From contig JAZDJP010000021.1 in NCBI GenBank assembly GCA_043803805.1, positions 1-29,839 on the forward strand: a stretch of DNA of 29,839 bases, in the 5' to 3' direction. Below are positions 9,185 to 16,646 of this stretch, in pieces; the stretch's first letter is position 1; every line of letters begins with the position of its first letter. This DNA is from JAZDJP01 sp043803805 (GTDB lineage: Bacteria; Planctomycetota; JAZDJP01). The translations under genes and the position numbers were made by a program. The notes beneath the pieces are model-generated. The model had not been told where the DNA came from, searched no databases, and saw nothing but the letters and a program-made list of their open reading frames with translations.

Positions 9185-9736
9185 TTAGAGGTGAGTGGCG
9201 ACAATTCTGACCGCAATGCCCAGAAGAATCAAGCCCCCGGCGATCTCCGCCCGCCGCCCGAACGCCGCGGCCAGACGGTTCCCCAGGCGCACGGCCAGGA
9301 GCGACAGGGTCATGGTGACGCACCCGATGATGACGCTCGGCTGCCAGACGTCCACCCGGAGCATGGCGAGGGAAAGACCGACCGCGAGGGCATCCAGGCT
9401 CGTCGCCGTCGAAAGCGCCATGAGCCGCCAGCCGCGACTGGGGTCCCCGTCCTTCGCCTCCGCCGCGTCGCCCTTCGGCCAGAGCATCCGGGCTCCCACG
9501 ATGGCGAGCAGCCCGAACGCCACCCAGTGATCCACCGGGGAAATCCACCGGTCGAGGGTGGCCCCCGCCGCCCAGCCCAGGACCGGCATGAAAAACTGGA
9601 AAAGCCCGAAATGAAACGCCAGGCGCGCCGCCGCCCGGGGCCCGGCGAGCCGCCCCGTGGCCGCCGCCGCGAGCGCCACCGCGGCCGCGTCCATCGAAAG
9701 CGCGGCGGCCAGCAGAAAAATTTCCAAGATGGTCAC
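9185..9736 (-). CDS. mntP: Putative manganese efflux pump MntP
   Basis: A 183-residue membrane protein of the MntP (DUF204) family, which exports Mn(II). The start is a GTG at 9736 behind GGGAGA, giving a protein that begins MTILEIFLLAAALSMDAAAV and is the usual family length; the frame is open further upstream but without family similarity. The two pseudo-repeats show the membrane aspartates of the family: SMDAAAVALAAA in helix 1 and SLDALAVGLSLA near the middle. There are six predicted helices. It shares an operon with the GH4 gene, an enzyme class that needs Mn, so control of cytoplasmic Mn next to a Mn-dependent glycosidase may be meaningful, although this is inference. I see no clear mntP riboswitch in the short leader. 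Confidence 0.88.
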   Translation of the reverse strand: MTILEIFLLAAALSMDAAAVALAAAATGRLAGPRAAARLAFHFGLFQFFMPVLGWAAGATLDRWISPVDHWVAFGLLAIVGARMLWPKGDAAEAKDGDPSRGWRLMALSTATSLDALAVGLSLAMLRVDVWQPSVIIGCVTMTLSLLAVRLGNRLAAAFGRRAEIAGGLILLGIAVRIVATHL

Positions 9737-9763
9737 GGTCTCTCCCGTGAAAAACAAGGGTTC

Positions 9764-9791
9764 ATCATACCCGTCGTGAAAACCAAGGCAA
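9764..9791 (-). promoter_or_regulatory. Candidate promoter of mntP-GH4
   Basis: Read on the minus strand: TTGCCT (9791-9786), 16 bp, TATGAT (9769-9764). The -10 matches at five of six positions. Start of transcription near 9757 would leave a leader of about 20 bases. Confidence 0.4.
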
Positions 9792-10070
9792 TGTGATATC
9801 GAATGGCGAAGGACGAATTTCGGATGACGAATGAAGGAGAGGGTTGTGGGGAAGTTTCGGCGAAGTTGCCGCATCTTCACCCCCTTGACACGCCGCCGGA
9901 GGGCGCGCGGGCGGGCCGGGAATTAAGCTTGACCTGTTTGAGCGCCGTCGTGGCATGGGCGAGTTGGACGCGCTTCCGGCCCGACAAGCGTCCGAGGCCC
10001 CTCGTGGCGAGTCGGCGGGTCCAGGGGCACCTTTCCTTGGGCGAGCAAGGAAAGGTGGAAAACCTCCCTC

Positions 10071-10106
10071 TTGAATGCCGGCCCCGCCGGACGCATACTG
10101 TCCGGC
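10071..10106 (+). promoter_or_regulatory. Candidate promoter and hairpin just before the GT4 start
   Basis: TTGAAT (10071-10076), 17 bp, CATACT (10094-10099), each four of six to consensus. A perfect 7-bp inverted repeat GCCGGAC/GTCCGGC (10086-10092, 10100-10106) encloses the -10. Transcription would start only a few bases before the ATG at 10110, making the message nearly leaderless. There is no Shine-Dalgarno sequence, which fits. Confidence 0.3.
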
Positions 10107-10109
10107 GCC

Positions 10110-11288
10110 ATGCCGCTCCGCGTCATCCGCATCGCCACCCGCCTCAACCTCGGCGGACCCGCGCGCCAGATCGAGGCGCTTCTCCGCCGCGCGCCGGAGG
10201 GGATGGAGACCACCGTCGTCGCCGGCCACGCCGAGCGCGGGGAATACGATCTCTTCGACGACTTCCGGGCCGCGGGGCTTCCGGTGGTGCGCTGCCCGTT
10301 CCTCTCCCGGAACATCCGGCCGGCGGCGGACGTTCTCTCGCTCTTCTGGCTCACCCGGTATCTCAAACGGGAGAAACCCGACGTCGTCCACACCCACATG
10401 GCCAAGGCGGGGTACGTCGGGCGCCTGGCGGCGAAACTCGCGGGAATCCCCGCCGTCGTCCACACTTACCACGGATTCGTCCTTGAGGGGTACTTCGACG
10501 CGTGGAAGACGCGCCTCTTCCGGCGCATGGAACGCGCCTCGGCCCGGCGGTCCGCCCGTCTGATCGCGCTTTCGCCCGCCCTCGCCCGGATGATTCCCGA
10601 GCGGTACGGCATCACTGACGACGCCGGAAAAATCACCGTCATCCCGCCGGCGATGGATTTCGCGCGGCTCGACAACGCCGCGTCCTGCCGCGGGAAACTC
10701 CGTGCGGCGCTCGACATTCCGGCCCGGGCGCGGGTGATTGCGTTCGTGGGGCGCCTCGTCGCGGTGAAGGCCCCGGAGTTGTTCATTGAAGCGGCGGGGC
10801 TCGCCGGCGCCGACGCGGAAAATCTCCGGTTCGTTCTGGCGGGTGACGGCCCCCTTCGACCGGCCCTCGAATGCCTCGTCGCCGAAAAAAAACTGCGGGA
10901 CCGGGTGCTCTTCGCCGGTGACTGGCGGAAGGACATCCGGGAGATTTACGCCGACAGCGACCTCATCGTGTTATCCTCGAAAAACGAGGGCGTTCCCATC
11001 ACCGCCATCGAGGCGCTCGCCTGCGGGGTGCCGGTCGTCGCAACGTCGGTCGGCGGGTTGCCGGATTTGATTACCGACGCGCGCCTGGGCCGCCTCGTCC
11101 CGCCAGGGGACGTCGCGGCTCTTGCCGCCGCCATCGTGACGTCCTTCGACGACGCCGACCGCGAATTCCGGATGAAATTCGTCCGGGACCGCTACGACGC
11201 CGGGACGGCGGCGGAGACGCATCGGGCGCTGTATCATGAGATCCTGGACCACGGAAACACGGAACCGGACCACGGAATCACGGAATGA
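10110..11288 (+). CDS. Glycosyltransferase family 4 protein
   Basis: A retaining GT-B glycosyltransferase of about 392 residues, acting in the cytoplasm, probably in cell-surface polysaccharide or lipid-linked glycan assembly. The N-terminal domain starts VIRIATRLNLGGPARQ and contains HTYHGFVLEGYF (an acceptor-side loop typical of a GT4 subgroup). The C-terminal domain starts after VIPPAMDF, has FVGRLVAVKAPELFIEA and FVLAGDGPLRP, and carries the EX7E-type nucleotide-sugar site NEGVPITAIEALACGVPVVA. I start at the ATG at 10110 because similarity begins there. The last dozen residues (HGNTEPDHGITE) are encoded by an 8-bp intergenic-type repeat and look like a non-native tail. No other polysaccharide genes are adjacent, so the sugar is unknown. 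Confidence 0.88.
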   Translation: MPLRVIRIATRLNLGGPARQIEALLRRAPEGMETTVVAGHAERGEYDLFDDFRAAGLPVVRCPFLSRNIRPAADVLSLFWLTRYLKREKPDVVHTHMAKAGYVGRLAAKLAGIPAVVHTYHGFVLEGYFDAWKTRLFRRMERASARRSARLIALSPALARMIPERYGITDDAGKITVIPPAMDFARLDNAASCRGKLRAALDIPARARVIAFVGRLVAVKAPELFIEAAGLAGADAENLRFVLAGDGPLRPALECLVAEKKLRDRVLFAGDWRKDIREIYADSDLIVLSSKNEGVPITAIEALACGVPVVATSVGGLPDLITDARLGRLVPPGDVAALAAAIVTSFDDADREFRMKFVRDRYDAGTAAETHRALYHEILDHGNTEPDHGITE

Positions 11289-11310
11289 GGCTTCTTCCGT
11301 GTTTCCGTGG
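11249..11310. terminator. Bidirectional hairpin formed by CACGGAA repeats
   Basis: CCACGGAAACACGGAA (11249-11264) and its exact complement (11295-11310) form a perfect 16-bp stem with a 30-base loop. The left arm is inside the glycosyltransferase coding region, whose stop lies in the loop. The hairpin separates convergent genes and probably ends transcription from both sides; there is no long T run. Similar words continue to about 11330. Confidence 0.5.
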
Positions 11311-11344
11311 AATTTCGTGTTCCCGTGGTGTGATCTTCCTGCGG

Positions 11345-12250
11345 TCAACGCCCCGCGCCGGACGAGAATTTCAGAAGAAGCCCCGTGCGGGGGAGACTGA
11401 CGGTTTCCACCCGACCCGCCGTTTGTTCCAGCCGGGAATATGCGGGATGGGCCTGGATTTCCGTGGGGGTGCGCGCGTCGTGGGGCGAGGTGGCCACCCC
11501 CGCCAGCCAGCCGTTCCGATCGCCCGCCAGAAACCAGTGCATTGTGCCGTCCGAAGGGGGGGCGGCCTCGCACAGCATCTCCGTGGCGAGCCGCACGGCC
11601 CCCGCCAGGTGTTCCTCCCGTCCGCCGTTCATCCCGATCGCCTCCCCGAACCGCCGGACCAGCGTGCCGAGCCCGTCGGCGAGCGCGCGGTCGAAGGGCA
11701 GGATGATCTCCAGGGTTCGCGTCTCGACGGCCCGATACGCCTTCACGCCGCAGTCCGAATCGGCCTTGTAGTATATGCGGCAGTGGGGGCACCGGCAGGC
11801 CCCCGCCGCGGTGATTTTAATCGGGTTCCGGCAGGAGACGCAGGTGACACGCACGGGATAGGCCAGGGCGGGCGGCGCCTCCGTCCGGGTTTTTCCGAAT
11901 GTCTCGAGGGCCGCGGGGAGGCCGGCGTAAAATTCGAAGATGGCCGTCAGGCCGAGCATGCGGAACAAGAGCTGCACCTTGTCCGGGACCTCGACCAGTT
12001 TGATGTCGCCTCCGGCGCCGCGGAACATGTCCGCGCACTTGATGAGGTAGCCCATCCCCGTGCTGTTGATGTAGGTGATGCCGCCCAGGACAAGGACGAC
12101 ATTCGCCATCCCCGCGTCGCGGAGACGGGCGATTTCGGATTCGAGCCGGGGCAGGGTGGTTCCGTCAATGACCCCCGTGAGGCGGGCGATCGCGACGGGG
12201 GACTTGTCCGCCAGTTGATCCTGATCGTGGACGATGTCAAGATTGGCCAT
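11345..12250 (-). CDS. STAS domain - zinc ribbon - degenerate kinase-like C-terminal domain protein
   Basis: A 301-residue cytoplasmic protein of three parts. Residues 1-115 are a STAS (anti-sigma-factor antagonist) domain; GGITYINSTGMGYLIKC (56-72) is the phosphorylation loop with S63/T64, like SpoIIAA. Residues 130-165 carry CVSC and CPHC about 16 residues apart, a rubredoxin-like zinc ribbon. Residues 170-301 contain a GGREEHLAGAVRLATEMLCE helix that recalls the N-box helix of RsbW-type ATPases, but the ATP-binding G-boxes are not visible. An antagonist fused to a degraded kinase-like domain is unusual and could be a self-contained partner-switch or a polar scaffold. No sigma factor or RsbU phosphatase is adjacent. 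It has a near-consensus promoter of its own. Confidence 0.75.
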   Translation of the reverse strand: MANLDIVHDQDQLADKSPVAIARLTGVIDGTTLPRLESEIARLRDAGMANVVLVLGGITYINSTGMGYLIKCADMFRGAGGDIKLVEVPDKVQLLFRMLGLTAIFEFYAGLPAALETFGKTRTEAPPALAYPVRVTCVSCRNPIKITAAGACRCPHCRIYYKADSDCGVKAYRAVETRTLEIILPFDRALADGLGTLVRRFGEAIGMNGGREEHLAGAVRLATEMLCEAAPPSDGTMHWFLAGDRNGWLAGVATSPHDARTPTEIQAHPAYSRLEQTAGRVETVSLPRTGLLLKFSSGAGR

Positions 12251-12282
12251 GTCGGGTCCGTGAACCGGCGGCTATCCTTGCG

Positions 12283-12311
12283 ATTCTAGGGGTTGAGGCG
12301 AACCCTGTCAA
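12283..12311 (-). promoter_or_regulatory. Near-consensus promoter of the STAS gene
   Basis: On the minus strand TTGACA (12311-12306), exactly 17 bp, TAGAAT (12288-12283). This is the best sigma-70-type promoter in the window. The same -10 word TAGAAT is used before the methyltransferase gene at 16647. Confidence 0.7.
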
Positions 12312-12439
12312 GGCGGCACGATGCCGCGTTCCCCCGATGATCCGGTGAGGGGGGGACTCCGCGGCGACCGATCCTCCGCAGGGGCTGGTTTTTTTCCGAC
12401 TCCTCTGGTAGGATGGCGGGAAAGGACGGTGACGATCCC

Positions 12440-12808
12440 ATGAATCGGAAGAAACAATCCCCCCCGGTGTCGGAGCAGGCGCAGGCGATGACTGACGACG
12501 TGGGCCTCTTCTGGCGCCGGCATGTCCGCAACGATATGCGCGTTCCCGTGCGCGTTCGTCTGATGCAGGGCGGCAGGCGGCTCGACGAGGGCCGGGCCAT
12601 TCTGAGCGACGTGAGTTTTTCCGGCGCCCTCCTTTCCGACATCCAATTTCCCCGGAACAAACTCCCCTTGGGTCCGTTTGAATTCCTCATCAAAATCATC
12701 GAGGGGGATTACACCGGGATTGAGGCGCGGGCCAAGCCCGTCCGTTTCTCGGAAACCCCCTGGGGGTTCGGGGTCGAGTTTGTCGACGTGAACGTCTCGG
12801 TGGACTAA
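12440..12808 (+). CDS. PilZ-domain c-di-GMP-binding protein
   Basis: A small (122-residue) single-domain PilZ protein. Both c-di-GMP ligands are visible: RxxxR as RNDMR and DxSxxG as DVSFSG, followed by the beta-barrel strands ending FSETPWGFGVEFVDV. The start is uncertain: an in-frame ATG at 12413 would add nine residues, but TAGGAT (12409-12414) looks like a -10 and would rule it out, and AAAGGA lies before 12440. The gene is 26 bp ahead of an MshEN-domain gene, so two c-di-GMP readers are co-transcribed. Such proteins modulate motility, polysaccharide or secretion machinery by binding partners. No diguanylate cyclase is in the window. Confidence 0.85.
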   Translation: MNRKKQSPPVSEQAQAMTDDVGLFWRRHVRNDMRVPVRVRLMQGGRRLDEGRAILSDVSFSGALLSDIQFPRNKLPLGPFEFLIKIIEGDYTGIEARAKPVRFSETPWGFGVEFVDVNVSVD

Positions 12809-12834
12809 CGGCCGGATTGTCACGGGGGCATGCC

Positions 12835-13647
12835 GTGTTCTTTTTCTGGAAGAAGAAGAAAGTTGTCCCGCCGCAAACCGATCCCGGTCCCCGGCCGGCG
12901 GATTCCGCGAAGCCGCCCGCGGGCGCGGCGGGCGGTCCCCGGGCCCAGGACCTGGGCGAACTTCTCCTTCAGACCGGTGTCATCACCGCGGACCAGATGA
13001 AACGGGCGGTTGATCAGCGGGCGATGGCGGAAGGCGGTCTGGTGACCATCCTCCTGGCCCAGGGGGCCGTCACGGAGCAGCAGATCGTGTCGGCGCTTTC
13101 CCAGCGCGCCCGGGTGCCCTTTCTGCGGTTGAGGAATTTCCCCATCCCGGCATCCCTGGTCGCCCGTCTTCCGGCGGACATCGCGCGGCGTCACCTGGTC
13201 ATCCCCGTCGGCAAGGTCGGCGACGTCCTCCGCCTGGGCATGGTGGATCCCCTGGACGGCGCCGCGGTGCGTCGCGTCCGGGAGGCGATGGGATCGCGGG
13301 TCATGCCGGTCGTCTGCGGTTATTCGGAATTGAAGGCGTGCCTGGAGAAATACTACCCCGTGGCGATGCCGGCGCCCGCCGCCGTTCCCGCGCCCGCGCC
13401 GAAGGCCGCCGCTCCGCCACCGGCGGGAAAACCGGCGCCTTCTCCGGTGGCGTCCGTCCGGATGCCGGATGACGTTCGTCCGGCCGTGCCCGTGTCCGAG
13501 GAGGAGTTGATCCGGTCCTGCACCCGGCGCGTCCCGGCGTTATTTTCAACATGGGAAACGTCGCAACGCGACGCCGGCCTCCGGGAGGCCGAACCGGTCC
13601 CGGAGCCGATCTTCGACGGACTCGTGGAGAAGGAACCGCCCACGTAA
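12835..13647 (+). CDS. Stand-alone MshEN (GspE N-terminal) domain protein
   Basis: About 270 residues. After a basic start (FFFWKKKKVV) and a Pro/Ala-rich spacer, residues about 38-170 form a type II secretion GspE N-terminal domain: LGELLLQTGVITADQMKRAV, then LLAQGAVTEQQIVSALSQRA, then VPFLRLRNFPIP. In MshE this double-motif region binds c-di-GMP. A second low-complexity Pro/Ala stretch (about 175-205) leads to an unrelated tail. There is no ATPase domain, so this is not a secretion motor; it may be an adaptor. I start at the GTG at 12835 because GGGGG precedes it; a TTG at 12817 is the alternative. It follows PilZ in one operon. Confidence 0.78.
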   Translation: MFFFWKKKKVVPPQTDPGPRPADSAKPPAGAAGGPRAQDLGELLLQTGVITADQMKRAVDQRAMAEGGLVTILLAQGAVTEQQIVSALSQRARVPFLRLRNFPIPASLVARLPADIARRHLVIPVGKVGDVLRLGMVDPLDGAAVRRVREAMGSRVMPVVCGYSELKACLEKYYPVAMPAPAAVPAPAPKAAAPPPAGKPAPSPVASVRMPDDVRPAVPVSEEELIRSCTRRVPALFSTWETSQRDAGLREAEPVPEPIFDGLVEKEPPT

Positions 13648-13707
13648 TTCCGAATCAATTCGGCATTACAGAGGCCATTCCTCCCCGTTCCGTGTTCCCG
13701 TGGTGTT

Positions 13708-15102
13708 TTATTTCCCGATGCAATACAGGTGTTTCAGCCCCCGGATGTAGATCCGGCTCCCGGCAAAGAGCGGCGTGCTCCGGAATCCCTCCGGGAGGGT
13801 GTTCCGGATGACCTCCTTGAACTGCCGGCCGGGTTCGACGACCACCGTGGTTCCGTTGTCGAAACTGACGAATAGCGATTTTCCCGCGAGGACCGGGCTG
13901 GGATACCCGGTTCCCTTTCCGAGACCCAGGTTCTGTTTGTAGACGACTTCCCCGGTTTTGGCGTCAATCGCGCTGAGGATGCCCGTCTGGGTCATGGCGT
14001 AGAGCAGGCCGTCGTGATGGACCGGGGAATCGTAGTACCGGTCGTTCTCGGGTTTCGTCTGCCAGAGTTTTTCGGGCGTGAAGGGTTCCTCCGCCTTCGC
14101 CGGAAGCCGGAACGCCTGGCCGCCGTGCTGGATGAAATAGGCGACGCCGCCGGCCACGACCGGCGCGTTGTAGGTGAGTGGGCAGAGTTTCTTCGCCAGC
14201 ATTTTCCCGTCCGACGCGCGGAGGAAGTCGCCGTTGGCGGTGACGATGACGTCCGTGTCCCCGGCGCGGGCGGGGACGGGAGAGCCGAACCGCGGGCCCG
14301 ACGGGGTCTCCCACAGAGTCTTCCCGGTTTGGGGGTCGAGGGCGGAGACGTTCATGATGTGGACGATGAGTTTCCCGCCCAGGAGAAGCGGGGAACTGCA
14401 GTGGCCGTAGCCTTCCTTCGTCCTCTCGATGATCCGGGCCCATTTCCGGTTGCCGTCGAGGTCGTAGCAGGCCGCGGTCCCCGTTCCGAATAAAACATAA
14501 ACGAATTTCCCATCGCTTGTCGGTGTGGGCGAGGAGTACCCGTTGACATCGTGGGAAGGGGGGAGCATGTACGTCTCGACCGGGGCGAGTTCCTCCCGGA
14601 GTTTCGCCAGTTCCGCCTTGGCGGCGTCCTGGGCCTGCTTCAGGGAGTCGTCCCCGGGATTTGCCTTTCGTTTCCTGGCGGCCTTGTCGAATTTGTCCTG
14701 GGCCTGCCGGATTTTGCCGCTGATGATGCGGGCCTTCTCCCCTTCGGTCTTGTACGTTTCGGCTTCGTCGGGCGGGAGGATGTCGCTCCAGGTGTTGGGT
14801 TTCTCCCACAGGATTTTTCCGTCGGCGGGGGAGAGGGCCACCAGCGTCGCGGGCTCGACGCAGATGAAGAGTTTGTCCTTCACGAGGATGGGGGAGGCGT
14901 TGGACCATTTGGGGAGGGGTGTTTTCCAGAGGATGTTCTTGTCGGGGCCCCACTCGGTCGGGGGGGTGGCGTCGGGAAATACGCCGACGCCGTTTCCCCG
15001 CCAGCCGGGCGGGACATCCGCCCCGGCGGCGGACGCGGCGAACACCGACAACAAAACGGAGGCCCCGAGGCCCTTTCGCACATCGCGAAAATTCATCGTC
15101 AT
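13708..15102 (-). CDS. Exported PQQ-like beta-propeller protein with coiled-coil insert
   Basis: A 464-residue protein with an N-terminal signal peptide (basic MTMNFRDVRKG, hydrophobic ASVLLSVFAASAAGA) followed by WRGNGVGVFPDATPPTEW, an opening typical of PQQ-like propeller proteins in Planctomycetes and Lentisphaerae. Blades show the A-DxKTGExxW pattern: LVALSPADGKILWEKP, VSALDPQTGKTLWETP, LSAIDAKTGEVVYKQN. Residues about 125-170 form a charged helix (KTEGEKARIISGKIRQAQDK onward) predicted to be a coiled coil between two blades. No PQQ dehydrogenase residues are evident, so a structural or binding role is more likely than an enzyme. GGAGG overlaps the end of the upstream paralogue, so translation is coupled. 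Confidence 0.8.
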   Translation of the reverse strand: MTMNFRDVRKGLGASVLLSVFAASAAGADVPPGWRGNGVGVFPDATPPTEWGPDKNILWKTPLPKWSNASPILVKDKLFICVEPATLVALSPADGKILWEKPNTWSDILPPDEAETYKTEGEKARIISGKIRQAQDKFDKAARKRKANPGDDSLKQAQDAAKAELAKLREELAPVETYMLPPSHDVNGYSSPTPTSDGKFVYVLFGTGTAACYDLDGNRKWARIIERTKEGYGHCSSPLLLGGKLIVHIMNVSALDPQTGKTLWETPSGPRFGSPVPARAGDTDVIVTANGDFLRASDGKMLAKKLCPLTYNAPVVAGGVAYFIQHGGQAFRLPAKAEEPFTPEKLWQTKPENDRYYDSPVHHDGLLYAMTQTGILSAIDAKTGEVVYKQNLGLGKGTGYPSPVLAGKSLFVSFDNGTTVVVEPGRQFKEVIRNTLPEGFRSTPLFAGSRIYIRGLKHLYCIGK

Positions 15103-15112
15103 GAGATCCTCC

Positions 15113-16330
15113 TCACTGGCTCACATCCACCGCGGTGAGGTCTCCTTCGCTCGACCGGCAGTAGATTTTTCCGCCGCAGAGCACCGGCGATGTCCAGAAT
15201 TTTCCCTGTCCGGCCACCGTGCCTTCCGACAGTTTTTTGCATCCGGCCGGGTCGGCGGCGAATATGCGGAGCGCCCCCTTTTCGCTCAAGACGATGAGTT
15301 TCCCGTCCACGGCCATGAGTCCGCCGAAGCCTGTGTTCTCGCTCCATGTTTCGCTTCCGGTCTTCGCGTCCAGACACCGGAGCGTCCCGCCGCCGGCGCT
15401 CCCGTCAATGCCGTAGAGGAAACCGTTGAGAAAAACGGGACTGGAGAAATGGGCGCAGATTTTTTTGTTTTCCCAGGCGACCTTTGGGGCGCCGCCCGAA
15501 ACATCGAGCATGGCGCAGCCCCGGCCGTACCCCGATGTGATGAAGACCCCCGCGGGGGTGACGAGCGGGTCGGCGGCGTTCACGTTGTAGTTTGTCTCCC
15601 AGGGGTGGGACATGATCAAGGCGCCGGTCTTCGCCGCGACGGCCTGGAAGGCCTTTTCCCCGAAGAGGGCGATCATGCGCTTGTCGGGGGGGCCGAAGGG
15701 CACCGGGCAGGAGTAGCCGCCGATGCCGGGTTTTCCCGTCCAGACGGGTTTCCCGGTTTTTTTATCGAGGGCGATTCCGCCGGAGCACCCGTTCAGCAGG
15801 AGAAGCGGTCCGTCCACCCGCGGGGAGGCCGAGTGGCCCCATTTCGGGGGGGCCGCCTTGAAGTCGCTGACGAGGTTCGCCCGCCATTTCACGGCGCCCT
15901 TCGCCGCGTCCAGGCAGAAGACATGCCCTTCCACGCTCACGGTGAACACGTCGCCGCCGTCCGCGGCCGGTGTGGCGCGGGGGCCGGGATACCCGCCGCC
16001 GCCGCCCTTGCAGGGGTAGGCGTGGCGCCAGATCTCCCTGCCCGTGGCGGCGTCCAGGGCGAACACGATATCCTGATTGTCCACGTTGCCCGTCGTGTAG
16101 ACCCGGCCGTCCCTGACGGCGACGGCGGCCCAGCCCTTGCCGACGCTGGCTTTCCAGGCGACTTTCGTGGCGCCGGAGAGGGCTTCCGGGTTCCATCCCG
16201 ACTCCGTCGAGATGCCGTCGGCGCCCGGGCCCCGGAAACACGGCCAGGCGGGGGAGGTCGCCTTGGGCGCCGCGGCGGCCATTCCGATGACCGCGCACCC
16301 GATCAGGCCGATGGGGAGAAGTCGTTTCAT
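15113..16330 (-). CDS. Exported PQQ-like beta-propeller protein
   Basis: A 405-residue paralogue of the next gene, also secreted: MKRLLPIGLIGCAVIGMAAA is a signal peptide. The mature part opens with WPCFRGPGADGISTESGW, the RGP-DGxS motif of the outer-membrane-like PQQ_2 propeller family, and then repeats WxxxxGxGWAAVAVxDGRVY and ALDAATGREIWRH blades to the end. The start ATG at 16330 has GCGAGGAA at good spacing; the frame is open upstream through the MITE but that part is not protein-like. It is the first gene of a two-gene operon (10-bp gap). Several extra cysteines in the propeller are compatible with periplasmic disulphides. Function unknown. Confidence 0.8.
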   Translation of the reverse strand: MKRLLPIGLIGCAVIGMAAAAPKATSPAWPCFRGPGADGISTESGWNPEALSGATKVAWKASVGKGWAAVAVRDGRVYTTGNVDNQDIVFALDAATGREIWRHAYPCKGGGGGYPGPRATPAADGGDVFTVSVEGHVFCLDAAKGAVKWRANLVSDFKAAPPKWGHSASPRVDGPLLLLNGCSGGIALDKKTGKPVWTGKPGIGGYSCPVPFGPPDKRMIALFGEKAFQAVAAKTGALIMSHPWETNYNVNAADPLVTPAGVFITSGYGRGCAMLDVSGGAPKVAWENKKICAHFSSPVFLNGFLYGIDGSAGGGTLRCLDAKTGSETWSENTGFGGLMAVDGKLIVLSEKGALRIFAADPAGCKKLSEGTVAGQGKFWTSPVLCGGKIYCRSSEGDLTAVDVSQ

Positions 16331-16368
16331 GGGTATTCCTCGCATAATGGGAATCGGATTCGATCCTA

Positions 16369-16528
16369 AGTCGCTGTTCAACAATAACTGCTTCATTCGG
16401 GACGGCGATGCATCCCCTCCGGCTGCGTTGCTCGTCGGTTGCGTACCTCCTGGTACGCGCCCTTCTCGCGCCTTGCCGGAGGGGCGCCTCACCGTCCCTC
16501 GGTGAAGCATTTATTATTTCACAACTCC
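16369..16528. mobile_element. MITE-like palindromic element, full-length copy
   Basis: About 160 bp with no coding capacity. The ends are imperfect inverted repeats (18 of 23 aligned positions match between the left arm ending CTGCTTCA and the complement of the right arm). Nested inside are GGGACGG/CCGTCCC (16399-16405, 16492-16498), CCCCTCCGGC/GCCGGAGGGG (16414-16423, 16475-16484) and GCGTACC/GGTACGC (16441-16447, 16452-16458) with a TCCT loop. The whole element can fold into one long cruciform. The outer ends are AT-rich, the centre GC-rich. It lies between divergent genes. A deleted copy is at 7772-7834. I see no transposase. Confidence 0.65.
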
Positions 16529-16588
16529 TGGGGGAAATTGTCATCGGGAACGGGCCGGGAAGCAAGGAGAAATGATGGCAGCGATTCA

Positions 16589-16617
16589 TTGAGATGTATG
16601 GCGGGGGAATGTAGAAT
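16589..16617 (+). promoter_or_regulatory. Promoter of the homocysteine methyltransferase-family gene
   Basis: TTGAGA (16589-16594), 17 bp, TAGAAT (16612-16617): five of six in both boxes. Start near 16624 leaves a leader of about 23 bases with GGAGG before the ATG. Confidence 0.65.
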
Positions 16618-16646
16618 AGTCCGGAACGCCGGTTGGAGGATATATC

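Larger units (their letters stand above)
9737..10109. other. 373-bp gap between divergent mntP and glycosyltransferase genes
   Basis: I see no gene here. From left to right it holds the mntP promoter, an exact five-unit 7-bp array (9799-9833: TCGAATG, GCGAAGG, ACGAATT, TCGGATG, ACGAATG), an isolated perfect TTGACA (9885-9890) without a good -10, a perfect 12-bp inverted repeat with a 6-base loop (10028-10039 with 10046-10057), and a candidate promoter with a small hairpin directly before the glycosyltransferase ATG. Confidence 0.6.
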
